Below, in pieces: positions 52,231 through 60,602 of a stretch of DNA of 64,000 nt; position 1 is the stretch's first letter, and every line of letters begins with the position of its first letter. A model generated the notes under the pieces. The model was given only the letters and a program-made list of their open reading frames with translations. It did not search any database and was not told where the DNA came from. Source of the stretch: Butyrivibrio sp. (GTDB lineage Bacteria; Bacillota; Clostridia; Lachnospirales; Lachnospiraceae); the NCBI GenBank assembly GCA_015056585.1, contig SVFZ01000052.1, positions 1 through 64,000 of the forward strand. Reading direction: 5' to 3'. A program made the translations under genes and the position numbers.

Positions 52231-53865
52231 TTAACCCTGATTCTGCTTCTCAACAAGATGATCGCCGCAGTATTTCTGGCGCAGCTTTGGTTTGTCAATC
52301 TTACCGGTTGCATTGCGGATTACAGTATCAAATATGATCTTTCTTGGTCTCTTGTAACGGGGAAGGTCAACGCAAAATGCATTTACGTCATCTTCCGTCA
52401 AAGTCATTCCCTCTTTTACCTGTATTATCGCAGCTGCAATCTCGCCAAGACGAGCGTCGGAAAGACCGATAACCGCAGCATCATGGATTTTGTCATTCTT
52501 CATCAGGAAGTTCTCAATCTGAACGGGATAAAGGTTCTCACCACCTGAAATAATAACATCCTTTTTACGGTCAACGAGGAATATAAAGCCGTCTTCGTCC
52601 TGACGGGCCATATCCCCTGTAAAGAGCCAGCCGTCTTTAAGAATTTCTTTTGTGGCTTCAGGGTTCTTATAGTATTCAACCATAACTCCGGGACCTTTGA
52701 CGCAAAGCTCACCAATATCCCCCTGATTAACAGGTTTTCCTTCTTCATCGACAATCTTGGTTTTCCATCCATATCCGGGAACACCGATTGCTCCTACCTT
52801 CTCCACATTTTCCATTCCAAGATGTACGCAGCCGGGGCCGGTGGACTCTGAAAGTCCATAGTTGGTGTCATATTTATGATGAGGAAAATATGTAAGCCAG
52901 TGTCTTACAAGGCTCGGCGGAATAGGCTGAGCTCCGATGTGCATAAGTCTCCACTGACTAAGCTGAAAATCCTCTATCCTGAGCTTTCCTGAATCAAGTG
53001 CAGCAAGAATGTCCTGCGCCCACGGAACAAGAAGCCAAACTATCGTACAGTGCTCCTCAGAAACAGCTCTAAAAATAGCTTCAGGAGAATTACCCTTTAA
53101 AAGAACTGCCCTACTGCCGGTAAACAGAGATCCAAACCAGTGCATCTTTGCTCCTGTATGATAAAGAGGCGGAATGCACAGGAAATTATCGCTGTGTGTA
53201 GTCTCATGATGCATAGCTTCCATTTTTGCCGACTGCATAAGTGCAGTATGAATATGCAAAATAGCCTTTGGGAAGCCTGTTGTTCCTGATGAAAAATAGA
53301 TTGCAGCGTCATCGCTGTCCTCCACAAGAACTCTTGGAGCTACGGAAGACGCATTTGAAACCTGCTTGTAATAGTCATCAGCATATGAAGGTGTCTGATC
53401 ACCCACATAAAATAAAAGAGTATCTTTTTTTATCTTCTCAGCTATATCCTCGATTCTTCCGATAAACTCAGGGCCGTAGAAAAGCACATCCGAATCGGAA
53501 GCTTTAAGGCAGTAGTCAATTTCCTCCGATGTAAATCTGAAATTAAGCGGAACCGCTACAGCTCCGGCTTTCAATATTCCAAAATAAATCGGAAGCCACT
53601 CAAGGCAGTTCATCAGCAAAATAGCGCATTTCTGCCCTTTCTTAATTCCACGTTCCAATAACATATTGGCAACACGGTTTGCCTTTTCATCAAAAACAGA
53701 CCATGTGATCTGACGTCTGTAATATGCTGTTGAAGTCGGCTGAATGAGTTCATATTCCTTCCAGGTAACCCTCTGTTCTTCCCTGATCTCGGGATTTATC
53801 TCAACCAGCGCCACTTCTTCCCCATAGAGCTTGGAATTACGCTCCAGTAAATCTGTAATAGGCAT
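52231..53865 (-). CDS. AMP-dependent acyl-CoA synthetase/ligase
   Basis: YFSSGTTGFPKAILH, GLSESTGPG, GWLFTGDMARQDEDGFIFLVDRKKDVIISGGENLYP, NATGKIDK. Confidence 0.92.
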   Translation of the reverse strand: MPITDLLERNSKLYGEEVALVEINPEIREEQRVTWKEYELIQPTSTAYYRRQITWSVFDEKANRVANMLLERGIKKGQKCAILLMNCLEWLPIYFGILKAGAVAVPLNFRFTSEEIDYCLKASDSDVLFYGPEFIGRIEDIAEKIKKDTLLFYVGDQTPSYADDYYKQVSNASSVAPRVLVEDSDDAAIYFSSGTTGFPKAILHIHTALMQSAKMEAMHHETTHSDNFLCIPPLYHTGAKMHWFGSLFTGSRAVLLKGNSPEAIFRAVSEEHCTIVWLLVPWAQDILAALDSGKLRIEDFQLSQWRLMHIGAQPIPPSLVRHWLTYFPHHKYDTNYGLSESTGPGCVHLGMENVEKVGAIGVPGYGWKTKIVDEEGKPVNQGDIGELCVKGPGVMVEYYKNPEATKEILKDGWLFTGDMARQDEDGFIFLVDRKKDVIISGGENLYPVQIENFLMKNDKIHDAAVIGLSDARLGEIAAAIIQVKEGMTLTEDDVNAFCVDLPRYKRPRKIIFDTVIRNATGKIDKPKLRQKYCGDHLVEKQNQG

Positions 53866-53886
53866 TGTAACCCTCTCCCTTCTGTT

Positions 53887-53937
53887 GTGCTTTAAAGCAC
53901 TAAAGTTGAGTATACATTCTTTTTATAAAAAGGTCAA
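53887..53937 (-). promoter_or_regulatory. sigma-A promoter with palindromic operator for the acyl-CoA ligase gene
   Basis: Minus strand TTGACC-17-TATACT (53909-53937), then perfect palindrome GTGCTTTAAAGCAC (53887-53900) at the expected start site. Confidence 0.65.
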
Positions 53938-54002
53938 ACTTGTGTATACAATTTAATAGCTTACATACTATAATCATAGTTAGGCACTAATAACTTAAAA
54001 GT

Positions 54003-54039
54003 CTGCGAAACTATCAGCTTTTCGCAGCTAAACTTTTTT
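54003..54039 (+). terminator. terminator/attenuator-like hairpin in leader of the 54060 gene
   Basis: CTGCGAAA-N9-TTTCGCAG, 6 nt, then TTTTTT. Confidence 0.5.
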
Positions 54040-54059
54040 ATTCAAGGAGGATTCTAAAA

Positions 54060-54452
54060 ATGGAACGAGTAGAAAAATTTTTGAAAGAAGCAAACACTTA
54101 TTATCTTGCTACCGTTGAGGGAGACCAGCCAAGAGTACGTCCTTTTGGAACAATCCACAACTTTGAGGGAAAGCTCTACATTCAGACCGGCAAGTCAAAA
54201 GATGTATCTAAACAGATTCATGCCAATCCCAAGGTTGAGATCTGCGCATTCCATAATGGTCAGTGGCTCCGCGTTGCCTGCACTCTTGTTGAGGATGACA
54301 GAATTGAAGCACGTCAGTCCATGCTTGATGCATATCCTTCACTGCAGAACATGTACAAGGCAGATGACGGCAACACAGAAGTTTTCTATTTAAAGGATGC
54401 TACTGCAACCTTCAGCTCTTTTACAAGCGCACCTGAAATTGTAACCTTTTAA
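54060..54452 (+). CDS. pyridoxamine 5'-phosphate oxidase family protein
   Basis: FLKEANTYYLATVEGDQPRVRPFGTIHNFEGKLYIQTGKSKDVSKQI; SD AAGGAGG. Confidence 0.85.
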   Translation: MERVEKFLKEANTYYLATVEGDQPRVRPFGTIHNFEGKLYIQTGKSKDVSKQIHANPKVEICAFHNGQWLRVACTLVEDDRIEARQSMLDAYPSLQNMYKADDGNTEVFYLKDATATFSSFTSAPEIVTF

Positions 54453-54495
54453 TCCTTGATTTTATGAGAAATATACTATATTCTAGTATATAAGT

Positions 54496-54517
54496 TTGCT
54501 TTATCGCTTTAAAGCAA
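54496..54517 (+). promoter_or_regulatory. palindromic operator candidate upstream of iorA
   Basis: TTGCTTTA-N6-TAAAGCAA containing GCTTTAAAGC, just downstream of TTGATT-17-TATTCT. Confidence 0.5.
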
Positions 54518-54542
54518 TACATAAGAGGTAGGAGGTTATACA

Positions 54543-56297
54543 ATGAACGATACTAACAATAAGCAGCTCATGCTGGGCAATAAGGCTGTTGCCCGCGGTC
54601 TGTACGAAGCCGGTGTCTGCTTTATTTCCAGTTATCCCGGCACTCCCAGTACGGAAGTAACCGAGGAAGCTGCAAAATATGATGAAATATACTGCGAATG
54701 GGCTCCCAACGAGAAAGTTGCCATGGAATCAGCTTTTGGTGCTTCTCTTGCCGGACGCAGAAGTTTTTGTGCGCAAAAGCACGTAGGTCTTAACGTTGCT
54801 GCAGATCCTCTTTACACAATGTCTTATACAGGTGTAAATGCGGGTCTTGTTATCGATGTTTCTGATGATGCGGGAATGCACTCTTCCCAGAATGAACAGG
54901 ATTCAAGACATCACGCTATTGCAGCCAAGGTTCCGATGCTTGAGCCTTCAGATTCAGCTGAAGCTCTTGAATTTACCAAGCTTGCATACGAGATTTCAGA
55001 GAAGTTTGACACTCCTGTTCTTCTTAAGATGTGTACAAGAGTTGCTCACTCACAGTCTATTGTTGAGACTTCCGAGCGAGTTGTACCTGACAAGCCATAT
55101 GTCAAGGACATCGCAAAATACGTTATGATGCCGGGTAATGCCAAAAAGCGTCACCCAATAGTTGAGCAGAGAACTAAAGACCTTATTGCATATGCAGAAA
55201 CAGCTCCCATAAACCGCGTAGAAATGGGCAGTACAGAGATTGGTATCATCACTTGTTCAACCTCCTATCAATATGTTAAAGAGGTATTTGGCGATTCTGT
55301 AAGTGTTCTTAAGATTGGTATGACCAATCCGCTTCCGGAAAAGCTGATCAAAGATTTCGCTGCAAAAGTTGACAAGCTCTTTGTAGTTGAAGAGCTTGAT
55401 CCAATTATCGAAAATCACGTTAAAGCTCTTGGTATTACTGTTACAGGAAAAGAGCTTCTTCCTATTGTTGATGAGTTCTCACAGTCTATCATCGCAAAAG
55501 CATTTGGAAAAAAGACAAACGACTCTTTTGCCATTTCAGATTCAATTCCAAACAGGCCTCCTGTAATGTGCGCAGGATGCCCTCACAGAGGACTTTTCTA
55601 CACTCTTAAAAAGAACAACTGCACAGTGCTTGGAGATATCGGCTGCTACACATTAGGTGCAGTTCCACCTCTTGGTGCAATTGAGATGACTCTTTGCATG
55701 GGTGCTTCAATCGGTGCGCTTCACGGCTTTAACAAGGTTCGCGGCGCTGAAAGCGAAGGCAAAACCGTTGCTGTTATCGGAGATTCAACATTCATGCACT
55801 CCGGAATGACAGGTCTTGCAAATGTCGCTTATAACCAGTCCAATTCAACAATCATTATTGTTGATAACTCAATAACCGGTATGACAGGCCATCAGCAGAA
55901 TCCTACAACCGGCTACAACATCAAGGGCGATCCCGCAGGAAAGATCGATCTTGAGGCTCTTTGCAAGGCTATGGGCTTTGAAAGAGTAAGAGTTGTTGAT
56001 CCTTACAATCTTGAAGAATGTGACAAAGTACTAAAAGAAGAGCTTTCTGTTAATGCTCCGTCTGTTATCATTTCAAGACGTCCTTGTGCACTTCTTAAAT
56101 ATGTAAAGCACAATGCTCCGCTTAATGTAAACAAGGATAAGTGCGTAGGCTGCAAATCCTGTATGAAGGTTGGCTGCCCCGCTATATCCATCAAGAATGA
56201 CAAAGCTACAATAGATACAACACTGTGCGTGGGCTGCAACGTATGTAGTCAGCTCTGCCCAGTTGGAGCTTTTAGCGCTCCGGAAAAGGAGGCATAA
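54543..56297 (+). CDS. iorA: indolepyruvate ferredoxin oxidoreductase alpha subunit
   Basis: SYPGTPSTEV, GDIGCYTLGAVPPL, GMTGHQQNPTTG, C-terminal 4Fe-4S motifs CVGCKSCMKVGCP / CVGCNVCSQLCP. Confidence 0.93.
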   Translation: MNDTNNKQLMLGNKAVARGLYEAGVCFISSYPGTPSTEVTEEAAKYDEIYCEWAPNEKVAMESAFGASLAGRRSFCAQKHVGLNVAADPLYTMSYTGVNAGLVIDVSDDAGMHSSQNEQDSRHHAIAAKVPMLEPSDSAEALEFTKLAYEISEKFDTPVLLKMCTRVAHSQSIVETSERVVPDKPYVKDIAKYVMMPGNAKKRHPIVEQRTKDLIAYAETAPINRVEMGSTEIGIITCSTSYQYVKEVFGDSVSVLKIGMTNPLPEKLIKDFAAKVDKLFVVEELDPIIENHVKALGITVTGKELLPIVDEFSQSIIAKAFGKKTNDSFAISDSIPNRPPVMCAGCPHRGLFYTLKKNNCTVLGDIGCYTLGAVPPLGAIEMTLCMGASIGALHGFNKVRGAESEGKTVAVIGDSTFMHSGMTGLANVAYNQSNSTIIIVDNSITGMTGHQQNPTTGYNIKGDPAGKIDLEALCKAMGFERVRVVDPYNLEECDKVLKEELSVNAPSVIISRRPCALLKYVKHNAPLNVNKDKCVGCKSCMKVGCPAISIKNDKATIDTTLCVGCNVCSQLCPVGAFSAPEKEA

Positions 56298-56302
56298 AAG
56301 CT

Positions 56303-56875
56303 ATGGAAACAAAGAATATTATGATCGTAGGTGTTGGCGGACAGGGTTCACTTCTTGCCAGCAAACTGCTTGGACATCTTTTATTATCTCAGGGATATGA
56401 CGTAAAGGTATCAGAAGTTCACGGAATGTCTCAGCGCGGAGGTAGCGTTGTTACTTATGTCCGCTACGGAGATAAGGTTTACTCTCCCGTCATCGACAAG
56501 GGCGAAGCTGATTTTATCGTATCCTTTGAGCTTTTAGAGGCAGCAAGATGGCTTCCTTACCTGAAAAAAGACGGTCAGATCGTTACAAATACACAGCAGA
56601 TAGATCCAATGCCCGTAATCATCGGTGCTGCAGACTATCCTGAAAATCTTGTTGATAAGCTTAAAAATTCAGGTGCAAAGGTTGATGCGCTGGACTGCTT
56701 GTCCCTTGCTGAGCAGGCAGGCTCATCAAAGGCTGTAAATATCGTACTTCTTGGAAGACTCTCACACTATTTTGATCTTCCTGAAGAAGCATGGATGAAG
56801 TCACTTGAGGCAAATGTTCCTTCAAAGTTCCTTGAAATGAACAAAAAGGCCTTTGAACTGGGAAAAAATAAGTAA
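56303..56875 (+). CDS. iorB: indolepyruvate oxidoreductase beta subunit
   Basis: GVGGQGSLLASKLLG, EVHGMSQRGGSVVTYVRYG. Confidence 0.92.
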   Translation: METKNIMIVGVGGQGSLLASKLLGHLLLSQGYDVKVSEVHGMSQRGGSVVTYVRYGDKVYSPVIDKGEADFIVSFELLEAARWLPYLKKDGQIVTNTQQIDPMPVIIGAADYPENLVDKLKNSGAKVDALDCLSLAEQAGSSKAVNIVLLGRLSHYFDLPEEAWMKSLEANVPSKFLEMNKKAFELGKNK

Positions 56876-56953
56876 GCTATTTTTGCTATTTGATTTTGAA
56901 ACGGGTAAAAAAACTATCAGTGTATGAAAAGTTTAGTTAAGGAGGCAGGATAA

Positions 56954-58255
56954 TTGGAACGATACTATCAACAGGAAATTGAATGCGCTCCCTATGAAAA
57001 AATAAGGGAGATTCAAAACGAAAAACTTATTAAACAGGTTAAACATGTTTGGGACAACGTTCCCTACTATCGAAAAAAAATGGAAGAAAAAGGAGTTACA
57101 CCTGATGACATAAAATCAGTAGATGATCTTCACAAACTGCCTTTTCTTTCAAAAAAGGATTTGCGTGATGCATATCCGACAGGTCTTTTAGGAGTTCCTC
57201 AAAAAGACTGCGTGCGTATCCACTCAACCTCCGGAACAACAGGAAAAAGAGTTGTTGCTTTTTATACGCAGCATGATATTGATCTTTGGGAAGATTGCTG
57301 TGCCAGAGCTATCATGGCTACCGGCGGCAGTAATGAAGATGTATGTCAGATTGCCTATGGTTTTGGACTATTTACAGGTGGTGCCGGACTTAACGGCGGT
57401 TCACATAAGGTGGGCTGTCTTACTGTTCCGATCAGTTCCGGAAATACAGAAAGACAGATCATGTTCATTCAGGATCTTCAGGCCACAATCCTCTGCTGTA
57501 CACCAAGCTATGCTGCTTATCTTTCTGAGCGCTTTAAAGAACTTGGCTATGGCCCTGACGATATACCTCTTAAAGCCGGAATCTTCGGTGCTGAAGCCTG
57601 GAGCGAAGAAATGCGTCATGATATTGAAAAGACTCTTGGCATCAAAGCTTACGATATTTACGGTCTTACAGAGCTCTCCGGTCCCGGTGTTGCTTATGAG
57701 TGCTCTGCCCAGAACGGCATGCATATAAATGAAGATCACTTTATTGCAGAGATAATCGATCCTGAAACTGAAGAAGTTCTTCCTGAAGGTTCACAGGGCG
57801 AGCTGGTGTTTACTGCAATTGATAAAGAAGCTTTCCCAATGATCCGCTATCGCACAAGAGACATCTGCAAACTCACAAGGGAAAAATGCTCCTGCGGCAG
57901 AACTCATGTCAAAATGGCTAAGCCTATGGGCAGAAGCGACGACATGCTCATTATCCGCGGCGTAAACGTATTCCCGAGCCAGATTGAAACTGTACTGCTT
58001 AACAATGGATACGCTGCTAACTATCAGATAGTTGTTGACCGTGTAAGCAACACTGACACTCTTGATGTACAGGTAGAGATGACTCCTGAGATGTTCACTG
58101 ATAATGTAGGTGAAATCGAGGAACGTCAGAAGAAACTTGTTGAAGATATGAAGTCTATGCTGGGCATTAAGGTCAAGATCTCACTCCTTGCTCCCAAGTC
58201 AATTGCAAGAAGTGAAGGAAAAGCTGTCCGCGTTATTGATAAACGTAAGATTTAA
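56954..58255 (+). CDS. paaK: phenylacetate-CoA ligase
   Basis: HSTSGTTGKRV, YDIYGLTELSGPGVAYEC, GRSDDMLIIRGVNVFPSQIE; TTG start with SD GGAGG. Confidence 0.92.
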   Translation: MERYYQQEIECAPYEKIREIQNEKLIKQVKHVWDNVPYYRKKMEEKGVTPDDIKSVDDLHKLPFLSKKDLRDAYPTGLLGVPQKDCVRIHSTSGTTGKRVVAFYTQHDIDLWEDCCARAIMATGGSNEDVCQIAYGFGLFTGGAGLNGGSHKVGCLTVPISSGNTERQIMFIQDLQATILCCTPSYAAYLSERFKELGYGPDDIPLKAGIFGAEAWSEEMRHDIEKTLGIKAYDIYGLTELSGPGVAYECSAQNGMHINEDHFIAEIIDPETEEVLPEGSQGELVFTAIDKEAFPMIRYRTRDICKLTREKCSCGRTHVKMAKPMGRSDDMLIIRGVNVFPSQIETVLLNNGYAANYQIVVDRVSNTDTLDVQVEMTPEMFTDNVGEIEERQKKLVEDMKSMLGIKVKISLLAPKSIARSEGKAVRVIDKRKI

Positions 58256-58274
58256 GGGGGTTGGATACCCGGAC

Positions 58275-58407
58275 AAAGTTGGGATAATAGTGTCATATTG
58301 CAAATTGGAGCTCATGGGGCTAAAAACTTCGTTGAGCCCTTTGGTCTCAACTCCGTAGCCCCAAAATCGCCTCAATGTTGCAAATATGACACTTACATCC
58401 CAACTTT
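58275..58407. repeat. ~133-nt nested imperfect palindrome (MITE-like or structured RNA)
   Basis: Outer arms 58275-58303 / 58378-58407, middle arms TGGGGCTA/TAGCCCCA, inner arms GTTGAG/CTCAAC. Confidence 0.7.
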
Positions 58408-58455
58408 TGACTGAGAAGGAATTTACTTTTAAAATATTAATGGAGGTATTTCATT

Positions 58456-58890
58456 ATGAGTATTAAGCAGATATCTGTTTTTTTAGAGAATAAGCCGGGA
58501 ACTTTAAAGAAACTGACAAGTGTTATGGCCAAGAACAAAATTGATATGCGCGCCACATCTCTTGCTGAAACCAAGGACTTTGGTATTGCAAGGATCATCG
58601 TTGACGATGCGCTGCAAGCTGTAAATACGCTGAAGGAAAATGATTTTGTAGCAAGTCTTACTTCTGTTCTTGCAGTTGAGATTCCTGATGAAGCAGGCGG
58701 ACTCGATAAGCTGCTTGATGTCTTTGCCGCTGCGGAAGTAAACATTGAGTATATGTACGCATTCCCCGGCAAAGGTAATTCAAATCAGGCCTACATGATC
58801 TTCCGTGTCGCTGATACGCAGGCCGCCGAGGCAAAGCTTACAGGAAAAGGCTTAAAGCTCCTGTCCCAGGATGACATCGCAAATATGTAA
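58456..58890 (+). CDS. tandem ACT domain protein
   Basis: QISVFLENKPGTLKKLTSVMAKNKIDMRATSLAET and DVFAAAEVNIEYMYAF. Confidence 0.9.
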   Translation: MSIKQISVFLENKPGTLKKLTSVMAKNKIDMRATSLAETKDFGIARIIVDDALQAVNTLKENDFVASLTSVLAVEIPDEAGGLDKLLDVFAAAEVNIEYMYAFPGKGNSNQAYMIFRVADTQAAEAKLTGKGLKLLSQDDIANM

Positions 58891-58910
58891 GATGTATCTT
58901 TTTATTTTAC

Positions 58911-58939
58911 TGGAGGAATGATTCATTCCTCCTTTTTTT
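58911..58939 (+). terminator. intrinsic terminator after ACT gene
   Basis: GGAGGAATGATTCATTCCTCC + T7. Confidence 0.85.
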
Positions 58940-58944
58940 GTAAA

Positions 58945-58984
58945 ATAATACCAAGACCTCTTTAAACGCTTGTCTTGGTATTAT
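58945..58984. terminator. second hairpin, likely minus-strand terminator
   Basis: 13-bp perfect arms ATAATACCAAGAC / GTCTTGGTATTAT between convergent genes. Confidence 0.65.
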
Positions 58985-59028
58985 TTTCAATCTCACATTA
59001 ACAAAAATAGTAAATCTTCAAAGACTGA

Positions 59029-59496
59029 TTATAATATGATTTCCATCTGAGTTTCTTTGGTTTTCATACCCATCTTCTCATAAAACTTTCTGGCTGCATC
59101 GTTCCCTTCCCAGACGTTTAGGCTAACTTCATAGCAGCCAAGGCGCCTTGCTTCTTCCTTAACGTATTCAAAAAGCTGCCTTCCAACTCTCTTGCCGCGT
59201 GCGCTTTCATCCACACACAGATCATCAATAAAAAGCTGAGAAAACGGTTTTATGCACTTAGATGTGGCCGGGCCTTTATATTGGCAAAAGCAGTAGCCAA
59301 GAACATTATCATCTTCTACAGCTACAAAAATCGGCCTGTCATCATCGATGATAATCTCATGCAGATCTTCTCTTGAATACTTTGTGCCATCATGTATGAA
59401 TAAATCAGGGCGAATATCCGCATGTACGTTGCAAACCTGTAAAAGTAGTTCTAAAATCCTGTCAATATCCTTATCTTCCGCTCTCCTGATTACCAT
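59029..59496 (-). CDS. GNAT family N-acetyltransferase
   Basis: LFIDDLCVDESARGKRVGRQLFEYVKEEARRLGCYEVSLNVWEGNDAARKFYEKMGM. Confidence 0.92.
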   Translation of the reverse strand: MVIRRAEDKDIDRILELLLQVCNVHADIRPDLFIHDGTKYSREDLHEIIIDDDRPIFVAVEDDNVLGYCFCQYKGPATSKCIKPFSQLFIDDLCVDESARGKRVGRQLFEYVKEEARRLGCYEVSLNVWEGNDAARKFYEKMGMKTKETQMEIIL

Positions 59497-59539
59497 TTTA
59501 ACATTCTCCCCAACAAATTCATTTTATGAACATATCACA

Positions 59540-60505
59540 TTATGCCCTGGTTTTCTGGTAAAAAACGCAGGTCTTTGAAATAACAAGCGGCCAAACTATC
59601 ATAGCAAAAAGAAGCATAATAAGTCTTGCTATAAAATTCCCCCAGTGTCCTCCAAAAACAGCAACGATGGTTGCCGGAGCAAAGTAGTTCTTCCAGGCCA
59701 TAATAAGTCCAAAGCCTACACAGGTCATAACCGGCAGTTCTTTAGCACCAAAAGGTATTTCATATTTGATATAATGACGATCAACATAGCTTCCGATAAA
59801 AAAGCCAAGGCATGCTCCACAGGCTTTGAAGCAGTCATTCATCATCTTTTTAGGATCAACTAAAAGTGCACCGCTTGCATCAAAATCCATAGGATATGGC
59901 TTTACCTGAATATAGATGATCGTTACAAAAACGCAGACAATTCCTACCAAAGTGAGGATATCTATCATTCTCTCATTTCCTTCAAGCTTCTTACTGAAAA
60001 CAGAAACAAGATAAATTAAGAGCACTGATTCTATAAAGGCTACGCCCACATCCTGTGGTGTATGCACTCCAAGAAAATTCCTGGAAAATCCCGTGAGTAA
60101 TGCTGCAATTGCACAAATAACAGCAATCCAACGACGTTTATCCTTTTGCCACACAAATATACTTCCATATTCAGATGTGGCAACTCTGGTATGACCACTG
60201 GGAAAAGAGTAGCCCGTCGCCGCCACCTTAGAATCCCCTGCCGGCTCGATCAGATCGGAACGGATCCAGGGTCTGTACGCACAAACCGTAAGTTTAATGA
60301 CGTTATTAATGAGCTCACCTATTTCCTGATTTAACATGAAAAAGTAACCCCATTTTTTACTTACACTCCAAAAGATAACAAATGGTAAAAACTGAAGTAT
60401 TTCAACAGCAAATTTCGACATCGCATTGAAAAACTCATTAAAGATTCCACCTGTCGCATTCCTGAATTCCTGCAGCAGCAATAAGTATTGAATATCCAGT
60501 TCCAT
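59540..60505 (-). CDS. PAP2 superfamily phosphatase
   Basis: AYRPW, YSFPSGHT, SRNFLGVHTPQD. Confidence 0.88.
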   Translation of the reverse strand: MELDIQYLLLLQEFRNATGGIFNEFFNAMSKFAVEILQFLPFVIFWSVSKKWGYFFMLNQEIGELINNVIKLTVCAYRPWIRSDLIEPAGDSKVAATGYSFPSGHTRVATSEYGSIFVWQKDKRRWIAVICAIAALLTGFSRNFLGVHTPQDVGVAFIESVLLIYLVSVFSKKLEGNERMIDILTLVGIVCVFVTIIYIQVKPYPMDFDASGALLVDPKKMMNDCFKACGACLGFFIGSYVDRHYIKYEIPFGAKELPVMTCVGFGLIMAWKNYFAPATIVAVFGGHWGNFIARLIMLLFAMIVWPLVISKTCVFYQKTRA

Positions 60506-60602
60506 AAGCTCTCCTTCGTATTAAAAATATTCGAATAACTATTTATCAATATTAATAATACGATAGAAAGTTTATTTGAACTATTAAAAACTTATTAATT
60601 TC

